64,000 bases of DNA from Zeaxanthinibacter enoshimensis (GCF_004362865.1 NZ_SNYI01000001.1:186001-250000), one strand, 5' to 3'. Positions 45,056 through 54,281 are shown, counted from the stretch's first letter. Made by a program: numbers and translations. Notes: generated by a model not told the origin, from the letters alone.

Positions 45056-45205
45056 ATGTCAGACAATAAAGAAAACCTCATAGAAAAGAAAAAGCAACAA
45101 AGCCTGGAGGAACAGGCCATCGACGAATCGGCTACACATGGAAAAGCTATCAATCACCAGGTGAAGGATAAGAAGAACCATCACCAACCACGTGATACGG
45201 CATAA
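45056..45205 (+). CDS. Small hydrophilic protein, 49 aa
   Basis: This short frame begins MSDNKENLIEKKKQQSLEEQ and is very polar, with histidines near its end (KKNHHQPRDTA). It lies 18 bases downstream of the 93-residue hydrophilic protein, is in the same direction, and is followed 30 bases later by a strong terminator. Both proteins open with a run of Asp, Asn, Lys and Glu. The operon position and composition support a real gene despite the size. I do not know its function. Confidence 0.6.
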   Translation: MSDNKENLIEKKKQQSLEEQAIDESATHGKAINHQVKDKKNHHQPRDTA

Positions 45206-45234
45206 TACAACTACTTGTGCTACGCCATCGAATT

Positions 45235-45273
45235 ATGGGAGGTTTTTAAAGAAAAAAAGCCTCCCATTTTTTT
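45235..45273 (+). terminator. Rho-independent terminator of the small-protein operon
   Basis: ATGGGAGG (45235-45242) pairs with CCTCCCAT (45260-45267) and is followed by seven T. Confidence 0.88.
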
Positions 45274-45390
45274 GGAAAGCCTTTCATTGGTCTGAGCCGG
45301 TCTCCCGGGCACATTCCATGCACCTCAACTAAGGTGCACAACACAACACCGCAAATATAGCAAAGCTTTTTAACTTCTCCGACTTAAGCC

Positions 45391-46677
45391 TCAACTTTCC
45401 CCTTTCCGGGTGTAGGTGCGTACGATCAGCCTGGCCGCTTTATCGTAATTGATATAACTGTAAACCCAGTTGAAAAAAACAACCACCTTATTCCTGAACC
45501 CAACCAGGGCCATCAGGTGGACGAACATCCAGATCAACCAGGCGAAGGTACCAGAGAAACTCCCGCGATTCGGGAGATCAACCACAGCCTTATTCCTTCC
45601 GATAGTAGCCATAGTGCCCTTATCAAAATAGCTGAATGGCTCCATCTTTTTTCCACCGAGCATTCGCTTAAAATTGGAGGCCAGGTGTTTGCCCTGTTGG
45701 ATGGCCGGTTGTGCAACCTGTGGATGTCCCTTCGGAAAATCATCGGTTTCCATGTACGCAATGTCCCCGATAGCAAAGATCTCCTCGAAACCATCTACCT
45801 GGTTAAACCGGTTAACTTTGAACCGGTTAAATCGCTCTAGTAAAACTTCTTCGGGCAGGCCGGGAATCTTCGCCCCCGTGACCCCGGCGGTCCAGATAAA
45901 GTTCCTGCTCCTGAATTCCTCGTCATTATTGGTCTTCAATACCGTTCCATCATAGCTTTTCACCATGGTATTCAGGTGAACGGTCACCCCCATATTCTGC
46001 AAAAACTCTAAAGACTTTTTGGAAGAATTTGGCCGCATGGGAGGCAGGATACGGTCTGTACCTTCAAAAAGATGGATCTCCATTTCATCCACATTCAGAT
46101 GGGGGTAATCCCTGGGAAAAACGTTTTTCTTCAGTTCAGCGAACGCCCCGGCAAGCTCCACTCCTGTTGGTCCCGCACCGATTATACAGAAGTTCAGGAG
46201 GGCCAGCCGCTCTTCTTTGTCCGTAGAGTCGTCTGCCTTTTCAAAATTCTGCAACATGTAACTGCGGATGTTCAGGGCCTGAGGCACACTCTTCATGGGC
46301 ATGGAATAGTCCTTGAAACTCTCATTCCCGAAGTAATTCGTCTTTGTGCCTGTCGCAATCACCAGGTAATCGTACTGCACATCTCCTTTATTCGTGTGTA
46401 CTAATTTTCTCTCCGGGTCAATCCGCTCTACTTCGGCCCACCTGAAATGAAAATCATCGAGGTTCTTAAGGATCTTCCGGATGGGGTAGGCAATAGAATC
46501 TGGTTCCAGTCCACCGGTAGACACCTGGTATAATAAGGGTTGAAAAGTGTGATAATTGTTTCGGTCTATCATTACGATCTGGACCCCTGTTCCTTTTAGC
46601 GATTTGGCCAGGTTGATCCCGGCGAAGCCACCTCCTATAATTACTATTCTATTCAGATCTGATACCGGAATGTTCAT
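45391..46677 (-). CDS. ndh: Type II NADH dehydrogenase (NDH-2)
   Basis: This 428-residue flavoprotein passes electrons from NADH to quinone without pumping protons. The FAD motif is IVIIGGGFAGINLAKSL near the N-terminus, and the NADH motif is IIGAGPTGVELAGAFAEL. Other blocks are YHTFQPLLYQVSTGGLEPD, YLVIATGTKTNYFG, FIWTAGVTG and IFAIGDIAYM. The C-terminus has a hydrophobic, membrane-associated stretch (AWLIWMFVHLMALVGF). It is single-cistron, divergent from the lipoprotein gene at 46894. Confidence 0.94.
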   Translation of the reverse strand: MNIPVSDLNRIVIIGGGFAGINLAKSLKGTGVQIVMIDRNNYHTFQPLLYQVSTGGLEPDSIAYPIRKILKNLDDFHFRWAEVERIDPERKLVHTNKGDVQYDYLVIATGTKTNYFGNESFKDYSMPMKSVPQALNIRSYMLQNFEKADDSTDKEERLALLNFCIIGAGPTGVELAGAFAELKKNVFPRDYPHLNVDEMEIHLFEGTDRILPPMRPNSSKKSLEFLQNMGVTVHLNTMVKSYDGTVLKTNNDEEFRSRNFIWTAGVTGAKIPGLPEEVLLERFNRFKVNRFNQVDGFEEIFAIGDIAYMETDDFPKGHPQVAQPAIQQGKHLASNFKRMLGGKKMEPFSYFDKGTMATIGRNKAVVDLPNRGSFSGTFAWLIWMFVHLMALVGFRNKVVVFFNWVYSYINYDKAARLIVRTYTRKGES

Positions 46678-46893
46678 GGGGTACTTTTTTCATAAAAATA
46701 AGCAATCTGTCAGGAATCCATAAATGCAGTAGTTGCATAACAACATGAATTTTATGCCCAGATTAAATTCCGGAAATTAGGATAAACGGAGGAGTTGCAG
46801 TTCTTCATCTGACCAAACTGTGCTTTGGTCGTAATGTAACAACCGGGATGAACATTATAATTACTTTTACATCAATTACCGAAACCATCACCT

Positions 46894-48081
46894 ATGAAGA
46901 TATCGTTTTATCCACTAGTTCTGGCCGTTATTCTTATACTGGCATCATGCACCAAGGAACAGCCGGAACTGCAGGAGATGCAATTTGAATTAACAGAAGC
47001 CAAGACTTCGGGTTCTAAAATAAAAGGTAATACAGCAAATTCACCAATTGAGGTCCTGTCATGGGTTCAAAGCATGCAACATCCGAATGGGCTCCTGGAA
47101 AGTGCTGAGTATACAGATTTTGTCTCCTTATATGATAATTCGCTCGCAGCTATTCTCTTTATTCATACAGGTGAAGTGGATCGTGCCGAAGACATTTTCG
47201 ATTATTTCAATGCACGCCTTGACACAGAATTCCATGCTGGAAATGGTGGGTTTTTTCAGTCTAGAAGGGTGTCCGGCCATCGATCTTCACGTACTTGGAT
47301 GGGAGACAATGCATGGTTATTAATCGCTTTAAATTATTATGAAAAGCAGACCGGTAATGCTACTTATAGCACCATGCAGCAGGATATTGAGGATTGGCTT
47401 CGTCAATTACAAGACCCGGATGGGGGAATCCGCGGAGGCTACAATGACGATGGCACTCCCATACATAAGGTTAGTGAGGGCATACTTATGGCTTACCATG
47501 CAGTTAAGGGATATGATGATTTCCATAAGGGAATTCTCAATTTTCTGGAAAAAGAGCGTTGGCAGGGCGAAACAGGAGACCTGGTGACCGGTTCGGATGA
47601 CCCCCGTTATAATTATGCGATGGATCTTCATCCCTTGGGATATCTCGTATTGGAAGATTTCCCAAAATCGTCATTAGAGAATTTGTCCCGTTATTACAAT
47701 ACACAGGAAAGTACGATGAAGGGGACTGAGATATCTGGCTACTGCTTTGATACAGATCTGGATGTAGTATGGATAGAAGGAACAGCGCAAGTTGCCGTAG
47801 CATATGACAATGCCGGCAAGCGCGGGAAACGAAACCAGATTTTATCTGAAATTGAGAAGAATCTTTTGCCAGGCAGTTATCTGCCCGGATCAAAAGGTTT
47901 GCCATATAGTGTGAACTTCGGTACTACATTCGGAGCTGCTTACCTATGGGAGCATGCCGATATGTCTCCGGCTCTTTCTTCTACCATCTGGTATCTCTTT
48001 GCCGAACTCAACCTTAACCCTTTTGGATCCGACAGGAAAGACCTTCCTTTATCAGATCAATTTTGGATAGATTCTATTTAG
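46894..48081 (+). CDS. Exported lipoprotein with alpha/alpha-toroid glycosidase-like fold
   Basis: This 395-residue protein has a lipoprotein signal (LAVILILASCTKEQ). The mature part is made of repeated helical hairpins with aromatic-rich turns (SWVQSMQHPNGLLES, GFFQSRRVSGHRSSRTWMGD, DNAWLLIALNYYEKQTGN, YNYAMDLHPLGYLVL, YCFDTDLDVVWIEGTAQ), which points to a six-hairpin glycosidase or related toroid. I cannot assign a GH family and see no certain catalytic pair, though the acidic residues in WMGDNAW and VVWIEGT are candidates. By eye its sequence is somewhat more AT-rich than its neighbours, and its stop is nine bases from a decayed stress-protein fragment, so it may lie at a rearrangement junction. 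Confidence 0.72.
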   Translation: MKISFYPLVLAVILILASCTKEQPELQEMQFELTEAKTSGSKIKGNTANSPIEVLSWVQSMQHPNGLLESAEYTDFVSLYDNSLAAILFIHTGEVDRAEDIFDYFNARLDTEFHAGNGGFFQSRRVSGHRSSRTWMGDNAWLLIALNYYEKQTGNATYSTMQQDIEDWLRQLQDPDGGIRGGYNDDGTPIHKVSEGILMAYHAVKGYDDFHKGILNFLEKERWQGETGDLVTGSDDPRYNYAMDLHPLGYLVLEDFPKSSLENLSRYYNTQESTMKGTEISGYCFDTDLDVVWIEGTAQVAVAYDNAGKRGKRNQILSEIEKNLLPGSYLPGSKGLPYSVNFGTTFGAAYLWEHADMSPALSSTIWYLFAELNLNPFGSDRKDLPLSDQFWIDSI

Positions 48082-48089
48082 ATGATATT

Positions 48090-48344
48090 CTAAAAGTGAC
48101 TACTGGGATATTTGCATGGTTCGCGATATCCTCTCCAATACTTCCCATGAAGAAATGAGATAGTCCTTTCCGCCATGGGTGGAGATTCCAATAATGTCTG
48201 CATTGTAATCTTCCGCAAAATTGAGCCCCCCTGCTCTACGGAATAATCCTGGTAGATCTCCACTTCTTCACCACTCTTCGCCTCGAGCTGAAATTGAGAT
48301 ATCTTTTGATAAATCTCCCGGGAACTGAGAAAATCATCCCCAGG
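48090..48344 (-). pseudogene. Decayed 3' fragment of universal stress protein gene
   Basis: This stretch aligns by eye over its whole length with 55633-55889, the last third of the intact universal stress protein gene, in the same orientation. I count roughly a dozen substitutions and two 1-bp deletions: one in the CCC run near 48172, one in the C-run near 48226. Both shift the frame. The original stop is lost. The copy starts at the gene's last codons and ends abruptly at 48344. It is therefore a partial duplicate, not a gene. It lies just after nosY, so the nos operon sits between two direct usp copies. Confidence 0.9.
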
Positions 48345-48411
48345 ATCCCTACAGCAAATCCCGGTGACTGATCAATTCTGGATGACCACGGATTCCAAGT
48401 CTGTTTAGCAC

Positions 48412-49194
48412 TTAGAAATCCTTTCGCTCCGCTTTAAAGATCATTCTTCCTGTCGGTAATACCACCCATAGGGAAAGCACAGCCATTGCGATCAAAAAAC
48501 CTGCATTGGTTCCAAAAAAGCCTTTGAATACCGCACCGGTATATCCTAAAAGAGCTGCAATATCCAGCTTCAAAAGGATCAGGATACGGGAGAGATCTAT
48601 AGGGTTCAGCAAAGTGGCGCCAAGGGAATACCGATCCAGGGGGTATTCCTCGAAAAATATGAGAGAGAGCAGGAACAAACCGTCATAGATAACGGCCATA
48701 AACAACCATAATAAGACCGAATACCCGAAACCTTTGATCTTATTATCCTGGGTGACCGCTATATTAAAGGAGAGGGCTGTAAAAATAAAACTCAGGGCGG
48801 TGCCGATCAGGAGCAGCAATCCAAAATCCCAGATTACACCGCTTTTCATCAAGCCATACAGGACAAACGGAATTCCCAGTCCCAAAACAAGGCTGACCGA
48901 GAGAGAACCCGCAACCCCCAGATATAGTCCCAGGAAAATAGAGCGCCGGCGAATGGGTTGAGCCAGGAGTAATTCTGTAAATTCCTTGGAATTATAGAAA
49001 TACATGATCCCGAAGATAGTTCCTATCAAAGGCACCAGTACTATTATGATATTCAGAAGGGTGATAACGGCCTTGGAGAGATCATTGTTCAGGAAAAGCA
49101 ACATAAATCCCAGGAGCAGGTAAAAAAGAAAATACACGTAACTCCAGCGACTCCGAATCAGGTCGTAAAAACAATATTTTAGAATTTTATACAT
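48412..49194 (-). CDS. nosY: NosY-like ABC transporter permease
   Basis: This 260-residue membrane protein has about six helices (VYFLFYLLLGFMLLFLN, LLNIIIVLVPLIGTIFGIMY, SLSVSLVLGLGIPFVLYGL, LLIGTALSFIFTALSFN and two more). The start ATG 49194 (MYKILKYCFYDLIRSRW) overlaps the end of nosF by eight bases. With NosF and NosD it forms the transporter needed for assembly of the CuZ centre in nitrous oxide reductase, probably by supplying sulfur. The downstream sequence leads directly into the usp pseudogene fragment. Confidence 0.9.
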   Translation of the reverse strand: MYKILKYCFYDLIRSRWSYVYFLFYLLLGFMLLFLNNDLSKAVITLLNIIIVLVPLIGTIFGIMYFYNSKEFTELLLAQPIRRRSIFLGLYLGVAGSLSVSLVLGLGIPFVLYGLMKSGVIWDFGLLLLIGTALSFIFTALSFNIAVTQDNKIKGFGYSVLLWLFMAVIYDGLFLLSLIFFEEYPLDRYSLGATLLNPIDLSRILILLKLDIAALLGYTGAVFKGFFGTNAGFLIAMAVLSLWVVLPTGRMIFKAERKDF

Positions 49195-49897
49195 AGGTCT
49201 GAGTTGTTGCAATTGCCGCTATAGCATGTTCTACATTTCCTTCCCCGGTCAGCTCCTTTAATGCATCCAGGCTTCCCTTGAAATATATTTTTCCCTCCAG
49301 CAGGTATACGATCTCGTCGGCAATCTCTTCTACGAAATGCATGATGTGGGAACTTAATAAAACTGTCTTCCCCATCTCTTTTTCTGTCCGGATAATACGT
49401 TTCAGACTAATCAGTGAAGAGGGATCCAGGCCGGATGTGGGTTCATCAAGAATCAACAGGGGGCTATCGAACATAAAGGCCAGCACCAGGTTTACTTTCT
49501 GTTTGGTTCCCCCCGACAATGTTGAAAGTCTTTTATCCAGGTATTTCTCTAATTCGAACAACTGAACCAGGTGGGATTCGTTAGCCTCCTGACCTCTCAG
49601 GTCTTTGATCATAGAAATGAGCTCGCTGACCCTGAGATTTCCGGGAAAATTAGCGATCTGGGGGAGGTAACTCAGTTGTTGCCTGTAGGTCCATTGGCGT
49701 GGAATGGTAGTACCATTTACCGTAATGCTTCCCTTGTCGGGCAGGACCATCCCTAAAATACTTTTGATGAGCGTCGTCTTTCCTGAACCATTAGGCCCCA
49801 GGATAGCATAGATACCCCCGCGGTCAAAGTGAATATCCACGCCTTCCAGAACTTTATTCTTTCCAAACTTTTTATGAAGGTTTTCAATTTTTATCAT
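49187..49897 (-). CDS. nosF: NosF-like ABC transporter ATPase
   Basis: This 236-residue ATPase has the Walker A motif GPNGSGKTTL, Q-loop region YLPQIANFPGNLRV, signature LSGGTKQKVNL, Walker B LLILDEPTSGLDP and the switch His in LLSSHIMHF. It is the energising subunit of the NosDFY complex. It overlaps nosD by four bases at the 5' end and nosY by eight at the 3' end, so translation of the three is coupled. Confidence 0.94.
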   Translation of the reverse strand: MIKIENLHKKFGKNKVLEGVDIHFDRGGIYAILGPNGSGKTTLIKSILGMVLPDKGSITVNGTTIPRQWTYRQQLSYLPQIANFPGNLRVSELISMIKDLRGQEANESHLVQLFELEKYLDKRLSTLSGGTKQKVNLVLAFMFDSPLLILDEPTSGLDPSSLISLKRIIRTEKEMGKTVLLSSHIMHFVEEIADEIVYLLEGKIYFKGSLDALKELTGEGNVEHAIAAIATTQTYV

Positions 49898-51132
49898 AAG
49901 GATCGTTTCATTAAAGGTTGAGTATCTACGAGGTTATCCGGGGTAAAGACCGGGGATACTTTTTCCGAAAAATCGATAAGTCCCATAAAAAAACTTCGTA
50001 AAAGCACTATGGTTTCGGGAGTCCTGTTCACTATATATGAAAACAGTTTTACCGGTCTGTACGGCACATCCCCTATGCCGTTCTTATCCAGGTCATATCC
50101 GGTATATTCACTCCAGTAATTTCCTTTAAACACATTATCGTTCAGGTTACTGTTATAGGAGAGATCAAAAGCATTGTTCAGAAAATTATTGGCGGTAAAG
50201 CTGTTTCCATAACATGCCCCCCGCACCTTGAGTGCCCACCCGTTATTGCTGAACAGGTTGTTCCTGTATGTAAGTCGGTTGGCTCCCTCTATCTGTATCC
50301 CGATGGTATTATCGAGGAAACGGTTATCATAGATCTCGGAATCATTTATCTCTTTTAGCAGAAGTCCAAAAGCCGCTGTGCCCCAGTTCTTTTTAAAGGT
50401 ATTCCCCTTCATGACGATCCTTTTTGAGAACATCACTGCAACCCCTGCCCCGTTGTTCTCGAAGAGGTTACCCTCGTACAGATCGTTGTTGGAAAACATG
50501 AAATGCAGCCCATAGCGAACATTATTAGAGCTGGTGTTACCACTAATATTTATGTTATCAGAGAATTCTAGATAAATTCCGTCCCTTACCTTTTCCACGT
50601 GGTTCCCGGTTACCGCTATGGAATCGCAATGCCAGAGTTGTATCCCGTTACCCGAATTAAATTCTTCTTCCGCATCGCCCAGTATCTTATTGCCACTCAC
50701 TACCCCATGGGCCGATTTCTCTAGGTAGATCCCGAAAAACAACTTTTCCATCAGCATGTCCCGGATAGCAAAGTTCCGGCTCTTGACTGCCCGTACAGCA
50801 GCGAAATCCTTAGTGTAACTGGTCCCTACATTAATCACCCTGATTCCCGATACAGTTACATTGTCTGATTGTATAGTGATAATTTCACCCATATCCCCTC
50901 CATCAATAGTGGGGAGATTCACTCCCTGTAACGTCAATGGTTTATCAATCACCAGGTTATATTCACGGTAAATCCCCGGCTCTATCCTTAGGGTATCATA
51001 GGCATCAGCATTCCTGATGGCTTCCGCCACGGTTTTATACTCACAATCCTCACATACCACCAGCAGATTGCCTGATTGGGCAATCCCCGCCAGGCTCCAT
51101 AAAATCATGCAAAAAGTGATAACTCGATACAT
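49894..51132 (-). CDS. nosD: NosD, periplasmic copper/sulfur centre maturation protein
   Basis: This 412-residue exported protein is a right-handed beta-helix. The signal peptide is RVITFCMILWSLAGIAQ from ATG 51132. The helix has many Asn-rich turns (NITISGN-like repeats such as INISGNTSSNNVRYGLHFMF, IVMKGNTFKKNWGTAAF, LTYRNNLFSNNGWALKV). The N-terminal part, CEDCEYKTVAEAIRNADAYD, contains a C-x2-C pair. NosD works with NosFY in building the CuZ site of NosZ. An open frame reaches 51288, but the ATG at 51132 gives the only good signal sequence. It is 52 bases from nosL. Confidence 0.94.
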   Translation of the reverse strand: MYRVITFCMILWSLAGIAQSGNLLVVCEDCEYKTVAEAIRNADAYDTLRIEPGIYREYNLVIDKPLTLQGVNLPTIDGGDMGEIITIQSDNVTVSGIRVINVGTSYTKDFAAVRAVKSRNFAIRDMLMEKLFFGIYLEKSAHGVVSGNKILGDAEEEFNSGNGIQLWHCDSIAVTGNHVEKVRDGIYLEFSDNINISGNTSSNNVRYGLHFMFSNNDLYEGNLFENNGAGVAVMFSKRIVMKGNTFKKNWGTAAFGLLLKEINDSEIYDNRFLDNTIGIQIEGANRLTYRNNLFSNNGWALKVRGACYGNSFTANNFLNNAFDLSYNSNLNDNVFKGNYWSEYTGYDLDKNGIGDVPYRPVKLFSYIVNRTPETIVLLRSFFMGLIDFSEKVSPVFTPDNLVDTQPLMKRSL

Positions 51133-51184
51133 ATTAATGGTAATTATTTTTCCATACCGGGATACCATTACCCGCAGCAGGTTC

Positions 51185-51646
51185 TTATCTGGAGTTTTTA
51201 ATTTCCATATCAAAATGTTCTTTAAGGGAGAGCCAATTGTATAGCTCTCCATCTTTCTGACCTTGTATCCTTCGTGCTTCCGCGGCATCCCGGAATGGTG
51301 TTAAAAATGCACCCATAGGACTCGGTAAATTGTCTGAGATCAGGTATATCCCTTCCGTGGCATCGGCTAACACACCAGGGTTATCAAACGAATTACATAG
51401 AAATAAGGCCACCGGGGTTTTGTCATAATTCCGGTCATAGTTCAACATGCATTCGACGGCGTCAAATGAATATATCTTCCCTTTGCTGGTAACCACCTGT
51501 GCTGCGCGTTGCCGGTCCACAATACTCATTGAACAATAGGCACATTTATCCGTTCCGTAGTTGATAGGTCGTGGTCTGGGAGTACAGGACTGTACTACCA
51601 GGCAAAACACAAGGGATATAACAAGTATGTAGGAGGACGATCTCAT
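51185..51646 (-). CDS. nosL: NosL copper chaperone lipoprotein
   Basis: This 153-residue lipoprotein (lipobox VVQSCTP) binds Cu(I) and is thought to deliver copper to NosZ. The copper motif is KCAYCSMSIVD, and later conserved parts are AVECMLNYD and NSFDNPGVLADA. MGAFLTPF matches the family's MG-type block near the C-terminus. Its start overlaps the stop of the preceding membrane protein at TAATG, so they are translated together. It is 52 bases before nosD. Confidence 0.93.
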   Translation of the reverse strand: MRSSSYILVISLVFCLVVQSCTPRPRPINYGTDKCAYCSMSIVDRQRAAQVVTSKGKIYSFDAVECMLNYDRNYDKTPVALFLCNSFDNPGVLADATEGIYLISDNLPSPMGAFLTPFRDAAEARRIQGQKDGELYNWLSLKEHFDMEIKNSR

Positions 51647-52242
51647 TATGCAGCTGTCAGTTTAAGTTCCTTTCGTCCTTTCCAGTATGCTATAAAAGAC
51701 AACACGATTCCCACTCCCAGGCTGAATGCCCCTAATTGCGGGTAAGAGTGTGCCACGAAATTCAGAATTTTTTTGGTTCCGAATAATGGAGGCTGGAACC
51801 CCATGGCTGAGCCATCCGGGTTTGTGAATTTCATGATCGCTTTGGGGTCTAAATTGTGCCCGTAATCATGTTCCCACAGGTAGAAATCATACAGCCCGGC
51901 AGCGCTTAATAACACCATCAGTATTCCCCAGTATAAAAACCATTTGTGATTTGCCAGGAAAGCCAACGCTAAACCCAGGACGGACGTGATGATAATCCCC
52001 GCAGGGAAGATCTTGAATTCCGGGATGGCTTCGGGAATATATTTCATTCCCACGTAATGGTTCATGAGGTTTATATTCTTGATGTCATGAGGATTCTTAT
52101 CCGCAAAATCATTGATGTATATATCCATCCCCAGGGGTGTGGGATATTGGGGCGCTTCCAGGGTGATACTCCACAGCGGGAACACGAATAAAAGCAAGGG
52201 TAGCAATGCTGCAAACGACATCAGTATTCTCGAATATTTCAT
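51646..52242 (-). CDS. NosB-like four-helix membrane protein of the clade II nos operon
   Basis: This 198-residue protein has an N-terminal helix (residues about 6-26), two adjoining helices near 82-98 and 100-120, and one near 165-188, with a periplasmic loop rich in conserved residues (LGMDIYINDFADKNPHDIKN, MNHYVGMKYIPEAIPEFK, ETxxHDYGH-like WEHDYGHNLDPKAIMKF). Position straight after nosZ, size and four helices fit the NosB membrane protein of clade II clusters such as that of Wolinella. The His-rich loop could bind a metal or haem. I give the name as a likely relation, not a proven one. The gap to nosZ holds a hairpin at 52268-52292. Confidence 0.7.
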   Translation of the reverse strand: MKYSRILMSFAALLPLLLFVFPLWSITLEAPQYPTPLGMDIYINDFADKNPHDIKNINLMNHYVGMKYIPEAIPEFKIFPAGIIITSVLGLALAFLANHKWFLYWGILMVLLSAAGLYDFYLWEHDYGHNLDPKAIMKFTNPDGSAMGFQPPLFGTKKILNFVAHSYPQLGAFSLGVGIVLSFIAYWKGRKELKLTAA

Positions 52243-52263
52243 AGTAGCATTTAACTTTTTAAG

Positions 52264-52293
52264 AAAAGGGGCAAGATGTAAAGTCCTGCCCCA
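52264..52293 (-). terminator. Intercistronic hairpin between nosZ and NosB-like gene
   Basis: On the minus strand GGGGCA at 52292-52287 pairs with TGCCCC at 52273-52268, with a short TTTT after it. It lies 24 bases past the nosZ stop. It could be a partial terminator or an mRNA end stabiliser that keeps nosZ transcript high relative to the downstream genes. Confidence 0.5.
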
Positions 52294-52315
52294 ATGTTAT
52301 CTATTGAGTATACTG

Positions 52316-54271
52316 TTAATCCCCTAAAGACCAGCTAAGCTCCAGGTCTGATGAGGCCGGGGAAACCCTGACGTATCCCTGCATTTCCTGGTGGAGTGCG
52401 GAACAGAAATCAGTGCAGTAGAATGGCCACACCCCTACTTGTTTCGGTTCCCATACAAATGTCTCGGTCTGTCCCGGCATAATGAGCAATTCCGAGGTAT
52501 TTGCCCCGATCATACTTACACCATGGGGAACGTCATAATCCTGTTCCAGGTTCGTGACATGGAAATACACCTTGTCACCCACTTTGATTCCTTCTATATT
52601 ATCAGGGTTAAAATGACTCCGGATCATCGTCATATAGACGTGAACTTCTTTCCCGTTCCGTACCACTTTTACATCGGCATCGGTTGTCGTAGCGTACTTA
52701 TGTTTATTCTCTGTAAGGTTAAAGATCTTCCTGGACCTCTCCCTTACCAGGTCGGCTGGGATACCGGCGGCATAATGTGGTTCCCCTATGGTCGGGAAGT
52801 CGAGTAATAACTCCATTTTTTCTCCCGATATATCATAGAGTTGCGCAGATTGGGTCACTTCGGGCCCAGTGGGCAGGTAACGGTCTTTGGTGATCTTATT
52901 CATGGCCACTACGTACTTGCCAAACGGTTTCCTCGAATTTCCTCCCGGGATCATCAGGTGGCCTACTGAGTAATAACAGGGTTGCCGGTCTACGACTTCC
53001 CAACTTCCGACTTTCCATTTAACTACTTCCGAAGAAATAAAGAAAGTTGTATATCCATTTCCTTCACCATCAAACTCTGTATGTAAAGGTCCGAGTCCTG
53101 CTTGTTTAACCGTACCCGCCAGCACATCTTCAAATTTCAAAATAGGTATCCCGTAGGCCTCCCCGTCAAATTTTTCATTCTCTATGGCATCGATCATTTT
53201 CTTGAACGAATGAACCGTCAGGTCTGCAGATAACTTCCCATTTCCTACGATATATTCACCGGTAGGATCAACATCGCACCCATGGGGTGATTTAGGAGTA
53301 GGCAATAAATACACCAACCCTGGTAAACTGGAGGCATCCAAAACCCGAACTTCCTTTTTCATCGTGGAAGTAGCCGTATGGGTGCTTTCGTCATAAACAT
53401 TATGGGCATAATTTGCTGGCATAGTCGTGAATTTTCCTGCTTTGATATATTCTTCTGCCTTCTTCCAATTCACAGCAGCGATGAAATCCTTGTCATTCTG
53501 AGAAGCGTTAACTTCGAGAAGGGTACTTGCTTCTTCAGAATTGTAGGTAGAAAAGAACATCCATCCATGGGAAGCTCCGCGCCCGGGATGGGCCAGGTCG
53601 TAGTCAAAGCCCGGCATCAGGATCTGGAAGGAAAGGTCCATCCCGCCATCTTCAGGGTCAACACTGATAAAGGATAAGGAGCCTTTAAAGTTTCCCTTGT
53701 AGTCCTTTATCGAGATATCCGCCTGGGGAATCGGCACGGAGAACCGGGTACCGGCTACTACGTATTCCGTATTCTCAGTCACAAAGGCAGAGCTGTGGTT
53801 CCCGGCGCAATTCGGTATTTCTATGATCTCTGTCGTTTCGAATACCGAGAGATCGATTTTTGCTATCCGGGGGGTGTTATTCCCGTTAATGAAAACATAC
53901 CGGCCGTCCAGTTCGCCATTCGTCTGAGAGATATCAGGGTGATGCGAATCATCCCAGGGTATAAAACCGTGCGAGGTCTGCAACATTGGCTTGGTCTCTT
54001 CATTATAGCCCCAGGCCTTTTCCGCGTCTTGCGAGAACACCGGGATCACCTTGAACAGTCGGCCCGAAGGGAGACCATATACCGAGAGTTGACCGCTGAA
54101 CCCTCCTGAGATGAAGGCATAAAATTCGTCATATTCTCCCGGGGCAACATAAACCTTTTCAGCGGCACCTGAAGACAGGGCTCCCCGGTTCTTTGAATTT
54201 TCTTCACCACAGCTTACCAATAGTACGAGACTACAGAGCATGACAGCACTTGAATAAATGATTTTTTTCAT
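52316..54271 (-). CDS. nosZ: Nitrous oxide reductase, clade II lipoprotein type
   Basis: This 651-residue enzyme reduces N2O to N2 in the periplasm. The N-terminus is a Sec-type lipoprotein signal (LCSLVLLVSCGEEN) with no twin arginine, the mark of clade II enzymes. The seven-bladed propeller contributes CuZ ligands through histidines in DSHHPDISQTNG, CAGNHSSAF, SPHGCDVDPTG, LGPLHTEFDG and EPHYAAGIPAD. The C-terminal cupredoxin domain carries the CuA site YCTDFCSALHQEMQGYV (two Cys, His, Met) and DVPHGVSMIGA. It lies ten bases after the fasciclin gene and heads the maturation genes nosL-D-F-Y. Confidence 0.97.
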   Translation of the reverse strand: MKKIIYSSAVMLCSLVLLVSCGEENSKNRGALSSGAAEKVYVAPGEYDEFYAFISGGFSGQLSVYGLPSGRLFKVIPVFSQDAEKAWGYNEETKPMLQTSHGFIPWDDSHHPDISQTNGELDGRYVFINGNNTPRIAKIDLSVFETTEIIEIPNCAGNHSSAFVTENTEYVVAGTRFSVPIPQADISIKDYKGNFKGSLSFISVDPEDGGMDLSFQILMPGFDYDLAHPGRGASHGWMFFSTYNSEEASTLLEVNASQNDKDFIAAVNWKKAEEYIKAGKFTTMPANYAHNVYDESTHTATSTMKKEVRVLDASSLPGLVYLLPTPKSPHGCDVDPTGEYIVGNGKLSADLTVHSFKKMIDAIENEKFDGEAYGIPILKFEDVLAGTVKQAGLGPLHTEFDGEGNGYTTFFISSEVVKWKVGSWEVVDRQPCYYSVGHLMIPGGNSRKPFGKYVVAMNKITKDRYLPTGPEVTQSAQLYDISGEKMELLLDFPTIGEPHYAAGIPADLVRERSRKIFNLTENKHKYATTTDADVKVVRNGKEVHVYMTMIRSHFNPDNIEGIKVGDKVYFHVTNLEQDYDVPHGVSMIGANTSELLIMPGQTETFVWEPKQVGVWPFYCTDFCSALHQEMQGYVRVSPASSDLELSWSLGD

Positions 54272-54281
54272 TGTATTGTAT

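Noticed and set aside
45319-45338. Hairpin TGCACCT / AGGTGCA downstream of ndh as a terminator
   Set aside because: The stem is good, but there is no T-tract on the minus strand after it, so I do not list it as a terminator.
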